From Streptomyces regalis (GTDB taxonomy: Bacteria; Actinomycetota; Actinomycetes; Streptomycetales; Streptomycetaceae), in contig NZ_LLZG01000361.1 of NCBI RefSeq assembly GCF_001509475.1, positions 15,300 to 79,299 of the forward strand: DNA of 64,000 nucleotides, given 5' to 3'. Shown piece after piece: positions 8,522-16,087 of the stretch (positions are counted from its first letter, which is position 1; each line of letters opens with the position of its first letter). Made by a program: the position numbers and the translations under genes. The notes under the pieces were generated by a model, which ran no database searches, was not told where the DNA came from, and saw nothing but the letters and a program-made list of their open reading frames with translations.

Positions 8522-8830
8522 ATGGCCAATATGCCACACCACGCGGACATCGCGCCCGCCGACGGCGAGGCTGCACCGCGACTCGACTGGTCGCGCGCCA
8601 GCATCGGCGACCCGCGCCCCTGCGTCCTCTGCGGACGCCCCGCCCTGCTCCGGCACCCCGAGACCGACCAGCCGCACCACAAGGTGTGCAGCGAGCCCAC
8701 TACTCCGGCCACCGTCGTACGGAAGGCCACGATCCTGCCGTGCCGCTTCTGCAAGGCGCCGGCCAGTCTCCGCGGCCCGGAGGGCAAGCCCGAGCACTGG
8801 ACGTGCCGCAGGAAGGCGGCCGTCCGGTGA
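8522..8830 (+). CDS. small protein with two CxxC zinc-finger motifs
   Basis: 102 residues. CVLCGRP (about residues 34-40) and a partner cysteine in KVCSEP, then CRFCKAPASLRGPEGKPEHWTC (about 74-95) suggest two treble-clef or zinc-ribbon units. No enzymatic motif. It heads a chain of overlapping genes leading to the primase-helicase, so it may help replication or DNA binding. Not recognised beyond that. Confidence 0.65.
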   Translation: MANMPHHADIAPADGEAAPRLDWSRASIGDPRPCVLCGRPALLRHPETDQPHHKVCSEPTTPATVVRKATILPCRFCKAPASLRGPEGKPEHWTCRRKAAVR

Positions 8831-9024
8831 GCGGCAGCAAGGACTTCCGCGAGCTGCTCGACAAGGTCCGAGAGCAGGGCTTCGACGTGCGTCTCGGAGG
8901 CTCGGGCCACTGGGTGGTCACGTCCCCGGACGGTGACGTCACGTCGGTGTCGCGGACGCCGAGAGGTGGTCGTGCTCTGGCGAACACGCGGGCCCGACTG
9001 CGCCGGATCGGGGCGCAGGTCTGA
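8827..9024 (+). CDS. HicA/YcfA-like small protein
   Basis: 65 residues from GTG 8827, overlapping the previous stop. KDFRELLDKVREQGFDVRLGGSGHWVVTSPDGDVTSVSRTPR resembles the HicA double-stranded-RNA-binding-like fold, with the conserved His in GSGHW. Classic HicA proteins are mRNA interferases paired with HicB. No HicB is adjacent, so this copy more likely binds nucleic acid as a housekeeping element gene. Confidence 0.6.
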   Translation: MSGSKDFRELLDKVREQGFDVRLGGSGHWVVTSPDGDVTSVSRTPRGGRALANTRARLRRIGAQV

Positions 9025-9218
9025 TGCGCCCGCGCCGCGGCCGTCTCCGTCTCGCCCACTCGGCCGGGCGGGGACGGCCCGCGCGCCTGCACTGCACACG
9101 CACGTACGGCCTTACGGCCACCGAACTCCGTGCCGAAATGCGGCGCTTGTCCTCCTGGGGTTTTCAACTCTGGGAGATAGCACGCGTCTTCGGCTGCGAC
9201 TGCAAGGACAACGCGTGA
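9024..9218 (+). CDS. small protein with a helix-turn-helix-like segment
   Basis: 64 residues, ATG overlapping the preceding TGA. The Arg-rich N-terminus is followed by TATELRAEMRRLSSWGFQLWEIARVFGC, which reads as a helix-turn-helix, then CDCKDNA. No family recognised. Confidence 0.5.
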   Translation: MRPRRGRLRLAHSAGRGRPARLHCTRTYGLTATELRAEMRRLSSWGFQLWEIARVFGCDCKDNA

Positions 9219-9526
9219 CCAACAGAACCGCCGGGCAGGCGAGCCTGTTCGACACCGACGGCGAGGCGCCCGAGGAGCCGCCCGTGTCCCGCGTGGACCC
9301 GGACGATCTGCGGCACGCCACGGCGCGGATCGTCGCCACGTCCGCCCCGGACCTGGCCGACCCGCAGCGCCGAAAGAAGGTGCTCCTCGTCGTGGACTGC
9401 CCGTTCTGCGACCACCAGCACATCCACCCCGGCGGGTGGGTCGGTGATGTCCGGCTCGGAGACCGGCGCGCCCGCTGCGTCGGGCAGCCCGGCGGCCGGT
9501 ACCTGATCAAGGCGGTGGCCGAGTGA
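9215..9526 (+). CDS. small zinc-binding protein (CPFC/HxH type)
   Basis: 103 residues from GTG 9215 (overlap with the preceding stop). The core is VDCPFCDHQHIHPGGW with a later RARC, a probable zinc ribbon. A second protein of the same element (15462-15677) carries the related VKCPFCHRRHVHTADV. Function unknown. It directly precedes and overlaps the primase-helicase gene. Confidence 0.6.
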   Translation: MTNRTAGQASLFDTDGEAPEEPPVSRVDPDDLRHATARIVATSAPDLADPQRRKKVLLVVDCPFCDHQHIHPGGWVGDVRLGDRRARCVGQPGGRYLIKAVAE

Positions 9527-11568
9527 GCGCGTTCGAACGCGTCATGTACGCGCTACGAGACCACGGTGAGCACGTCATCCACCGCGGCGGCACCGCCCGC
9601 ACCCGCGGCATCTGCCACGACGGAGACGCACCCGACACCGTGTCCATCGGCGTCGGGCAGGACAAGCGCGTCTTGATCCACTGCCACAAGTGCGACGGCA
9701 ACGCCGATTTCCTCGCCGCGCTCAACCTCACCGAGTCGGACCTGTACGACGAGCCGAAGGCCAAGAACGGCTCCCTAGGCATGGTCGTCAAGACGTGGAC
9801 GTACAAGCGGGTTGACGAGAGTGTCGTCCAGTACGTCCACAAGTACGTACCCAAGGACTTCCGCCCCGAGCTGCCCAACGGCGAGAAGAAACACCCGCCG
9901 AAGGAAGAGCGGGTGCTGCTGTACCTCCCCGAGGTTCACACCCAGGTGCAGGCTGCCGGTGTCGTCACCTTGTGCGAGGGCGAGACCGACACCGACAACG
10001 CCATCAAGGCCGGCGCGGTCGCCACCACCATGCCGGGCGGCACCGGTATGGGCTGGCAGGAGCGGTACACCGACATGCTTCGCGGCGCGTCCGAGGTGCG
10101 CATCGTCTCCGACCGCGACCCGGACGGCGGCGGACTGAAGCATGCACGGAAGGTCGCCGCCTCCCTCGGCCGTGCCGGTATCCCGTGGCGGATCTACCTG
10201 CCAGCCGCAGGCAAAGACCTCTCTGACCACCTGTCCACGGGCGCCACGCTGAACGACCTGATGGAGGTACGCGACGACGACGAGGCCCCGGCCGAGGAAA
10301 CCGCGCCCGAGACGCTGGACCCGGAGAACACGTCGTCAGAGGAGTACTTCCAGGCGGCCGTCGAACGGCTCCTCGGCCAACTGCTCGACACCGACGGCCT
10401 CGACAGCATCCCGCCCCTCGAACCGCTCGTGGGCGACCTCCTCGCACTGAACACCGTGGCCCGAGTCGTCGGCCCGTCGGGCACCTTCAAGTCGTTCGTC
10501 CTCCTCGACATGGCCGGCCACATCGGCACCGGCACGAAGTGGCACGGCCAGTACGTAAAGCAAGGGCTCGTTGTGTATCTCGTCGCCGAGGGCGAGCAGG
10601 GCATCCGTAAGCGTGTTCGTGCGTGGGAGCAGCATCACGGCATGCGCATGGACAACGTGCGCTTCCTGCCCCGTCCAGTCCAGGCGATGAGCCAGGAGTG
10701 GGACGTTCTGATCGCGGCCCTGATCCGCATACAGCCCGTGCTCGTCATCGTCGACACGCAGGCCCGCGTCACGCTCGGCGTGGAGGAGAACTCCAACACC
10801 GAGATGGGGCGCGTGGTCGACCGGTTCGACCAGTTGCAGCGCGCCACCCGCGCGTGCGTCGCCGTCGTTCACCACACCGGGCACGTCGGCGAACACGGCC
10901 GCGGCGCCTCTGCGGTGAAGGGGACGTTGCAGTCTGAGCTGATGGTCTCCCGTAAGGGCGACAAGATCCCGAACACCATTCTGACGATCAAGTCTGGGAA
11001 GCAGAAGGACGAGGACCAGGACGGCGACTTTCAGTTCGGGCTGAAGAAGATCTCGCTGGACGGCGAGTACAAGCCCGACGGGCGGCCGGTGACGTCCCTG
11101 GTGCTGGTCTCGCTGGACGTGCCGCAGGACGGCCCGCGGCCGGCTCCCGAGGGCAGCGTCGAATGGATCGTCCAGCAACTCGATAAGGCGCACGTGCCCA
11201 ATAGCTGGGGGCGGGATCGCATCCTCAAGCAGCTTGCCGAGATGGAGATCAAGGCGGGCAAGGACAAGGTCCAAGAGGTCGTCAAGATCCGTAAGGCGCG
11301 CGCCGAGAACCTGCCCGCAGACCTGCCCTACCCGTCGGTAACTGAACCTGCCCCGATGTCTGGGGCAGGGCAGCATGAAAGCGCAGGTCAAACCAGCCCC
11401 GGGCAGGTTGCGGGCGGGTCGGGGCAGGGTGCAGAAAACCTGCCTGCCCCCGCCTCCTCCCTCGGGAGGGGGCAGGTGGTGCACGAGGGGCCGGTGTGCG
11501 CCGGGTGCCATGGGCGACTCGACGCCTTCTTCGCCAGCCACGGCCACGACCGGCACCCCGGATGCTGA
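9523..11568 (+). CDS. Toprim primase fused to RepA-like AAA ATPase (replication protein)
   Basis: 681 residues from GTG 9523. The N-terminal zinc-binding segment has Cys 31, Cys 54 and Cys 57 (CHKC). The Toprim domain has CEGETD (151-156) and SDRDPDG (196-202). An AAA/RecA-type ATPase follows with Walker A GPSGTFKS (317-324) and Walker B VLVIVDT (406-412), then VVHHTGH. This architecture primes and unwinds DNA in phages, satellites and integrative elements and is the likely replication initiator here, replacing the RepSA/RepAM/Prim-Pol types of known AICEs. The C-terminal 100 residues are low-complexity Gly/Gln/Pro-rich with a terminal CAGCHGR motif. Confidence 0.85.
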   Translation: MSAFERVMYALRDHGEHVIHRGGTARTRGICHDGDAPDTVSIGVGQDKRVLIHCHKCDGNADFLAALNLTESDLYDEPKAKNGSLGMVVKTWTYKRVDESVVQYVHKYVPKDFRPELPNGEKKHPPKEERVLLYLPEVHTQVQAAGVVTLCEGETDTDNAIKAGAVATTMPGGTGMGWQERYTDMLRGASEVRIVSDRDPDGGGLKHARKVAASLGRAGIPWRIYLPAAGKDLSDHLSTGATLNDLMEVRDDDEAPAEETAPETLDPENTSSEEYFQAAVERLLGQLLDTDGLDSIPPLEPLVGDLLALNTVARVVGPSGTFKSFVLLDMAGHIGTGTKWHGQYVKQGLVVYLVAEGEQGIRKRVRAWEQHHGMRMDNVRFLPRPVQAMSQEWDVLIAALIRIQPVLVIVDTQARVTLGVEENSNTEMGRVVDRFDQLQRATRACVAVVHHTGHVGEHGRGASAVKGTLQSELMVSRKGDKIPNTILTIKSGKQKDEDQDGDFQFGLKKISLDGEYKPDGRPVTSLVLVSLDVPQDGPRPAPEGSVEWIVQQLDKAHVPNSWGRDRILKQLAEMEIKAGKDKVQEVVKIRKARAENLPADLPYPSVTEPAPMSGAGQHESAGQTSPGQVAGGSGQGAENLPAPASSLGRGQVVHEGPVCAGCHGRLDAFFASHGHDRHPGC

Positions 11569-11577
11569 GGCGCGGTC

Positions 11578-11907
11578 GTGGACATCAAGCCCTGGCTCGA
11601 ACGAGCCGACCGCGTACGCACGGCAGGCGCCTACGGCTACGCGGACTTCGCACGGGACCTAGTCCGCCAACTCACCTGGCACGGCGCCCTGGACGTAGCT
11701 ACCGCGCTCCGGTCGTACGTGTACGGCCAGCCCGGGAGCAGCGACCTCCACAAGGCCGTGGAACCGCTTTACCGCCGTCTCGGCTGGGAGCAATCCGCCC
11801 TTGTCGCCTGCTGGTTCCGGGACGCCCGTAACCGGCCTGGACGGCGCCCTGGCGGCTGGCCCGTGTCCGTACCCGTCGACCACAAAGCATCGAAGATCGC
11901 AGCCTGA
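11578..11907 (+). CDS. hypothetical element protein
   Basis: 109 residues from GTG 11578, ten bases after the primase-helicase stop. Mostly helical (KPWLERADRVRTAGAYGYADFARDL...LVACWFRDARNRPGRR). No family recognised. Same transcription unit as the replication gene. Confidence 0.5.
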   Translation: MDIKPWLERADRVRTAGAYGYADFARDLVRQLTWHGALDVATALRSYVYGQPGSSDLHKAVEPLYRRLGWEQSALVACWFRDARNRPGRRPGGWPVSVPVDHKASKIAA

Positions 11908-11918
11908 ACGGAGATCTC

Positions 11919-12245
11919 ATGAGCACCGACTACCGGTTCCGCACGGTCGACTTCCGCCCCGCCCCGCCAGGCTGGCGGATCGCCTTCGCAACCATCCTCG
12001 GCCCCGTCGTCGAGCCGATGCCCGGCTGGCTCATCCGAGAAGAAATCGAGTGCGACACCGACACCGGAGACGTCATCAAGCGCACCGGATCCCGCGAAGT
12101 CGTCGCCGCGCTGGTCGTCGAGAGCGAAGCCTCGCCTGCCTACGACGACCCCGGCTTCTGGCACCTCCTCGGTCCCGGCGAACGGGAGCCGACGGCAGAG
12201 GAGACGGCGGAAGAGATGGCACGTCGCGGATCGGAGACGTCGTGA
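11919..12245 (+). CDS. hypothetical element protein
   Basis: 108 residues, ATG 11919 behind GGAGA. Begins MSTDYRFRTVDFRPAPPGWR; contains GWLIREEIECDTDTGDVIKRTGSREVVAALV and an acidic C-terminus. Not recognised. Lies in the rightward replication operon. Confidence 0.55.
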   Translation: MSTDYRFRTVDFRPAPPGWRIAFATILGPVVEPMPGWLIREEIECDTDTGDVIKRTGSREVVAALVVESEASPAYDDPGFWHLLGPGEREPTAEETAEEMARRGSETS

Positions 12246-12367
12246 TCCGCCTGCCTGGCGTCCGCGACAAGGCCGGCGGCCCACAGCTCGGCGCCACCGC
12301 TCCCGGCCCGTTCGGCACCTGGCCCGACGAGGACGGCGGCCAGGACGACCGTTACGGCTACGCGTGA
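12242..12367 (+). CDS. hypothetical 41-residue protein
   Basis: GTG 12242 overlaps the previous stop by four bases and its own stop overlaps the next GTG. It starts VIRLPGVRDKAGG and ends DDRYGYA. Supported mainly by the coupling pattern. It encodes copy 1 of the 19-bp repeat. Confidence 0.4.
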   Translation: MIRLPGVRDKAGGPQLGATAPGPFGTWPDEDGGQDDRYGYA

Positions 12368-12731
12368 CAGGGGGGTGCACTATCGATACCGTTACGGCTA
12401 TGGGTGACAAAGAGTGTGCCGTGTGCAGCGAGCCCTTCGCGGACTCCCCCGCCTACCTCATGCACGGCGGCCGATGGGCCAACCGGAGGTGGAAGAAAGC
12501 CCTGCTGCTGATCTGTGAGGACTGCTACGACAGCCGTAAGGCGCTGGGGAACACCGACCACCGAAAGTACCCCGTGTGGGTCCTGGACATGGTTGGCCGC
12601 GGCTTCAACGTCATGCCGCCCACGCCGTGCGTAGCCTGCGGCCAACTGGTCATCCGGCTCGACGACCCGCTACTGAAGCGGGTGACGTGCTCCCACTCCT
12701 GCTCTACTTCCCTCACGCGTAGCCGTAACGG
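12349..12731. repeat. three copies of a 19-bp motif, one inverted
   Basis: ccgttacggctacgcgtga occurs at 12349-12367 and, inverted and identical, at 12713-12731. A variant (ccgttacggctatgggtga) is at 12389-12407. The copies lie at the start of, and inside, the multi-CxxC gene. Confidence 0.7.
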
Positions 12732-12852
12732 CAATCTGGGCACCGACCGTCCCTGTCCTGAGTGCGGCGACCGCATCGACACCGGCCGCGCAGACTCCGT
12801 CTACTGCTCCAACGCATGCAGGCAGCGCGCCTACCGCAGGCGCCGCGGATGA
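12364..12852 (+). CDS. multi-zinc-finger protein (five CxxC/CxxxC pairs)
   Basis: 162 residues from GTG 12364, chosen for the GTGA overlap with the upstream gene (ATG 12400 is an alternative). It shows CAVCSEPF, CEDCYD, CVACGQL, CSHSC, CPECGDR and CSNAC, spaced as successive zinc ribbons, ending in basic RQRAYRRRRG. The last pair resembles the zinc-ribbon found in small recombination and DNA-binding proteins. Possibly a nucleic-acid-binding regulator of the element. No enzyme motif. Confidence 0.6.
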   Translation: MTGGCTIDTVTAMGDKECAVCSEPFADSPAYLMHGGRWANRRWKKALLLICEDCYDSRKALGNTDHRKYPVWVLDMVGRGFNVMPPTPCVACGQLVIRLDDPLLKRVTCSHSCSTSLTRSRNGNLGTDRPCPECGDRIDTGRADSVYCSNACRQRAYRRRRG

Positions 12853-12866
12853 CCCGCACACGAAAC

Positions 12867-12942
12867 GGCCGGCCCCGCGGGCATCGGGGCCGGCCACGCA
12901 CCAGGATCTCAGGGCCCGGTTCGTCTCCGGACGGCCGGGCCC
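12867..12942 (+). terminator. two tandem hairpins
   Basis: ggccggccccg/cggggccggcc (12867-12895) and gggcccgg/ccgggccc (12912-12942). Both follow the stop of the zinc-finger gene and precede a new transcription unit, so they probably end the replication operon. Confidence 0.65.
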
Positions 12943-12993
12943 TCCTATGCGATCACACTAGTTTTTACTACCGCCTTGGAAGGGAGGCGTCTC

Positions 12994-13626
12994 GTGCCTC
13001 AACAGGACGGCCCGCGGCTCGATGGACGTAACGGCGTGGTCTGGCGTGAGTACCTCTCCGGCCGCAAGCAGACGGACATCGCAGCCGACTTCGACATCTC
13101 GCAACAGCGTGTCAGCCAGATCATTTCCGAGGTGCGCGCCACGGTCGGCGACCGGGACAGGTCGGTCATGGCGATGATGGATATGGAGCGGCTGACGTTC
13201 CTGATGGATGCGCAGATGCCGGCGGCGATGAAGGGTGATGTGGGGGCGTCGCGGGTGGTGTTGGCGGCGTTGGCGCGGCGGGCGAAGATGCTGGGTTTGG
13301 ATGCTGCGGAGCCGCTCAGGGTGACGTTGGAGCGGGATACGAACGTTGCTGGTGATCTGGTGTCGGAGGCGTTGGTTGCGGCGTTGGGTGCGGTGGAGTT
13401 GACGCAGGAGGAGCGGGTGGCGGCGCTTACGGCGGCTCAGGCGGTGTTGTTGGGTGAGCCTGTGCCGGAGCCGGTGTCGGCGTCTGCTGCGGTTGTCGAG
13501 GAGTCGGATCCTCGGGCGGCGATGGAGCGGAAGTTGCGGGATCTGACGGCGGACGAGGACATCGACGTGGATGCGTTGCTGGCCGAGGTCGACGACGAGG
13601 AGGAGGGCGGTGCCGGTGGCCGGTGA
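12994..13626 (+). CDS. small-terminase-like DNA-binding protein
   Basis: 210 residues from GTG 12994, with GGGAGG eight bases upstream. The N-terminal helix-turn-helix reads VVWREYLSGRKQTDIAADFDI...SQQRVSQIISEVR. It is followed by a helical region, DAQMPAAMKGDVGASRVVLAALARRAKMLGLDAAEP, of the kind seen after the DNA-binding domain in phage small terminases, and by an acidic C-terminus. Small terminases recognise packaging sites. No large terminase is present here, which would fit a satellite that borrows a helper phage motor. A generic HTH regulator remains possible. Confidence 0.5.
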   Translation: MPQQDGPRLDGRNGVVWREYLSGRKQTDIAADFDISQQRVSQIISEVRATVGDRDRSVMAMMDMERLTFLMDAQMPAAMKGDVGASRVVLAALARRAKMLGLDAAEPLRVTLERDTNVAGDLVSEALVAALGAVELTQEERVAALTAAQAVLLGEPVPEPVSASAAVVEESDPRAAMERKLRDLTADEDIDVDALLAEVDDEEEGGAGGR

Positions 13627-13993
13627 CGAGGTGGATGTGCGGCTGGGGAAGCTGCGCAAGGCGATGGTCAGGATGCGGCGGGCGGGTCGTCAGGCGGAGT
13701 TCGCTGCCCTGGCCGACGCCTACGCGACGTTGAAGCGTGAGCAGATGGAGGCGGCGGAGCGGGAGCACATTGAGCGGGCGCGTGCCCGTCGTGCCGTGCG
13801 TGAGGCTGTACGGCCCGTGGAGCGGCCGGGGCGGTGGCGTCTGCCGCGTGGGTTCGGGGTGTCGCCGTTGGCTGCTGAGCGGGCGCGTGAGGGGCGTTCC
13901 GAGGGTGGTCCGCAGGTTCCGTACGGCGGCCATCTGAGTCCGTGGATGACGGGGCGGTGGTCGCCGATGCAGACGAGGATTTGGCGGCCGTGA
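13610..13993 (+). CDS. hypothetical coiled-coil element protein
   Basis: 127 residues from GTG 13610, overlapping the terminase-like gene by 17 bases. The N-terminal half is a charged coiled coil (VRLGKLRKAMVRMRRAGRQAEF...LKREQMEAAEREHIERARARR). The C-terminus is Arg/Pro-rich. Not recognised. Confidence 0.5.
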   Translation: MPVAGDEVDVRLGKLRKAMVRMRRAGRQAEFAALADAYATLKREQMEAAEREHIERARARRAVREAVRPVERPGRWRLPRGFGVSPLAAERAREGRSEGGPQVPYGGHLSPWMTGRWSPMQTRIWRP

Positions 13994-14016
13994 ACTGTGC
14001 GAGAGGGATAGAGATC

Positions 14017-14244
14017 ATGACAGGCAGTGCAGACAACGCCGACGGATTCGATCGCTTCGCCCCTGCTTCCGGCCCTGGTGTCGATGACCTGATTCACAGG
14101 TTGACGCCCACTCGCATCGACTTCCAGGGGCGGCTGTTCAGTCTGTGCGGCAAGACAGTCAAGTGGGAGCACCTCGCTTACGAGCACGTCACGTGCCCGG
14201 ACTGTGCCGCGATGCTGGCGGGGCGTCCTGGTCCTGGCCTGTGA
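14017..14244 (+). CDS. small zinc-binding protein
   Basis: 75 residues from ATG 14017 (AGAGGG upstream). LFSLCGKTVKWEHLAYEHVTCPDCAAML carries Cys, His and CxxC ligands of a probable zinc site. Typical of small proteins in Streptomyces phages and plasmids. Function unknown. Confidence 0.55.
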   Translation: MTGSADNADGFDRFAPASGPGVDDLIHRLTPTRIDFQGRLFSLCGKTVKWEHLAYEHVTCPDCAAMLAGRPGPGL

Positions 14245-14568
14245 TGTTTTGCGTGGCTGTCTCGCCTATGGGGCTGGTGGGTGAGGGTGCGTCCCGTGCG
14301 CGGGTGGGCCCGCCCCCCGCCGACGAACCGGGGAGCGGGCCCTTGGCGGCACGCCCCGGTGCCGTACGAGCGGGGCGGGCCGCTGTGTGCCGCCCCGGGC
14401 CGGACGTGGCCTCCAGCCGGGGGCGGCGTGCGTGCCGTCCTGGGAAAAGGGCCCGGCCGCCGATACAGCCGGCCCGGGACGGCATCTGGTTGGAGCGTAG
14501 CGCCGGTTGTGCAACCTCCGTTCCGCAACCGGAATGATCTTCGCGGGGCGGCTCGTACCGTCCCCGGC
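14245..14568. other. non-coding stretch with hairpins and an operator-like repeat
   Basis: No gene seen. Very GC-rich with several potential hairpins. Close to the next start, ccggttg (14503-14509) and caaccgg (14526-14532) form an inverted repeat flanking a gttgtgcaac palindrome, a plausible operator for the downstream HTH gene. Confidence 0.45.
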
Positions 14569-15465
14569 ATGGAGCACTTCTCTATGGAGCGGGCCGCCCG
14601 CTATGCGGGCTACAGCCGCGAGGGCCTGCGGAAAGTCATCAACCGGGGCGAGTTGCCGGTGCTGCCCGATACGAAGCCGGTGAAGCTGAGCCCGGCGGAT
14701 GTGGAGGCGTTTCTCCGGGTGAAGCAGGAGGACGCTCTTCGCGACCTTGTCCGCCGTCGCCAGACTCCGGAGACCCTCGCCCGGGATGTACGGCACAAGC
14801 TGCTGCACCAGGACACGACCGTGCTGCCCGACCACGTGGGGGAGCATCAGCGCTTGAGGCTGTCGCTGGTGCCCGACGCCGCGCGGCATCTGTTCGGTAC
14901 GGCTGCACTGAACGCGGTCTTCCTTGAGGACGGGCACGGGTGCCGTTGGTGCCGGGCGACGGAGTATGCGGAGTTCCTGGGGACGTGGGCGCCGACGGCG
15001 TACGGGGTGGCGTTCCGGGAGCTGTTCGGTCAGCTGCCGTGTGAGAAGTGCGGGCCGCGCCTGTATGGGGTGGTGATGGAGTCGTTGCGGGCGCAGGTCC
15101 ATGCGGGCGGGGAACGGGCCGCAGATGGCCGTGTGGCGCCGTCTGCGGCCGAGCGGGAGCGGGCTGAGGAGTGGGCGCGGCAGCGGGCGGTGACGGCCGC
15201 CGCGAAGCCCGTACAGCAGGACGACGGTGGCCGGGCTCTGGTGGCGAAGCGACTGAGGGAGACCCGGGCGCGGGCGAAGGCCGCGAAGAGGTCCGGAGAC
15301 CGCGCGTACGCGTTGCGACTGGCACAGATGGCGCGCGACCTGGAGAAGGATGCGGCGCGGGTGGATGGCGGTGCTGTGACGGCCTCGGCGCGCCCTGGCC
15401 GGTTGAGGTGCGGCCACACCCTGGCGAGCGGCTGCTCGTGCCCGCGACGGGCTTCGACGCGGTGA
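14569..15465 (+). CDS. HTH protein with a CxxC zinc pair
   Basis: 298 residues from ATG 14569. The N-terminus is a MerR/excisionase-like helix-turn-helix (MERAARYAGYSREGLRKVINRGELPVLP...KLSPADVEAFL). The middle carries GCRWCRATEY and CEKCGPRLYG, probably one zinc site. The C-terminal half is a charged helix (AEEWARQRAVTAAAK...RETRARAKAAKRSGDRAYALRLAQMARDLE). The C-terminus has CGHTLASGCSC. Not a known enzyme. Probably a DNA-binding regulator or structural protein of the element. Confidence 0.6.
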   Translation: MEHFSMERAARYAGYSREGLRKVINRGELPVLPDTKPVKLSPADVEAFLRVKQEDALRDLVRRRQTPETLARDVRHKLLHQDTTVLPDHVGEHQRLRLSLVPDAARHLFGTAALNAVFLEDGHGCRWCRATEYAEFLGTWAPTAYGVAFRELFGQLPCEKCGPRLYGVVMESLRAQVHAGGERAADGRVAPSAAERERAEEWARQRAVTAAAKPVQQDDGGRALVAKRLRETRARAKAAKRSGDRAYALRLAQMARDLEKDAARVDGGAVTASARPGRLRCGHTLASGCSCPRRASTR

Positions 15466-15677
15466 GCTACACCAAGACGGCGGCCGATGACCGGCCGGTG
15501 GTGACGGCAGTCCGGAAGCCGGGGCGCACGCTGCTCGATGGCCCGGTGTGGCTGGTGAAGTGTCCGTTCTGTCACCGCAGGCATGTGCACACCGCCGATG
15601 TGGTGCTGACGGAGATGGTGTTGCCCGCGCGCTGCAACCCACGCCTCTTCTACCGGGTGCAGGAGGTGGCGAGGTGA
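15462..15677 (+). CDS. small zinc-binding protein (CPFC/HxH type), paralogous motif
   Basis: 71 residues from GTG 15462 (GTGA overlap with the upstream stop). VKCPFCHRRHVHTADV with a later ARC matches the zinc motif of the protein at 9215-9526, suggesting duplication of a small zinc-ribbon module within the element. Confidence 0.55.
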   Translation: MSYTKTAADDRPVVTAVRKPGRTLLDGPVWLVKCPFCHRRHVHTADVVLTEMVLPARCNPRLFYRVQEVAR

Positions 15678-16087
15678 GCACGGCCAGGGACACGGAGCTT
15701 GCAGCGCAGGCGCAGCAGCAGGTGATGGATCTCCTCGACCGCACGCAGGAGCAGATCGACAGCCTCATCCGCGAGGCCGAGGATTCCGTCGCTCAGATCC
15801 GCCGCGACTGCCGTGACGCCACGGGCATCGACATCGGCGAGGCGTCGTCTCCGCAGGAGGCGGCTCTCACGGATGTGCTGTGCGGGGATCTTGCCCTGCT
15901 CGCGGAGAGGTGCCGTCACCTGGTGGCGGGCGCCGACCTGCTGGGGACGCATGTGCGTCCCGGCTCGACGAAGCCGCTCGGGGCGGTGCTGAAGGCGGGC
16001 GTGGACCTGTCGACGGCGGCTGAGGCTGTGCGGCGGTTGCAGCGGTCGGGGTTCTTCGGCGCGTGCGAGGAGGCTGATCAGCCGTGA
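15674..16087 (+). CDS. helical protein upstream of the tape-measure gene
   Basis: 137 residues from GTG 15674, overlapping neighbours on both sides by four bases. The long helix AAQAQQQVMDLLDRTQEQIDSLIREAEDSVAQIRRDC is likely coiled coil. In tailed phages, tail-assembly chaperones occupy this position before the tape-measure gene, but no slippery sequence or chaperone motif is evident. Confidence 0.5.
   Translation: MSTARDTELAAQAQQQVMDLLDRTQEQIDSLIREAEDSVAQIRRDCRDATGIDIGEASSPQEAALTDVLCGDLALLAERCRHLVAGADLLGTHVRPGSTKPLGAVLKAGVDLSTAAEAVRRLQRSGFFGACEEADQP

Noticed and set aside
8827..9024. HicAB toxin-antitoxin module
   Set aside because: Only a HicA-like fold is present; neither neighbour resembles HicB.
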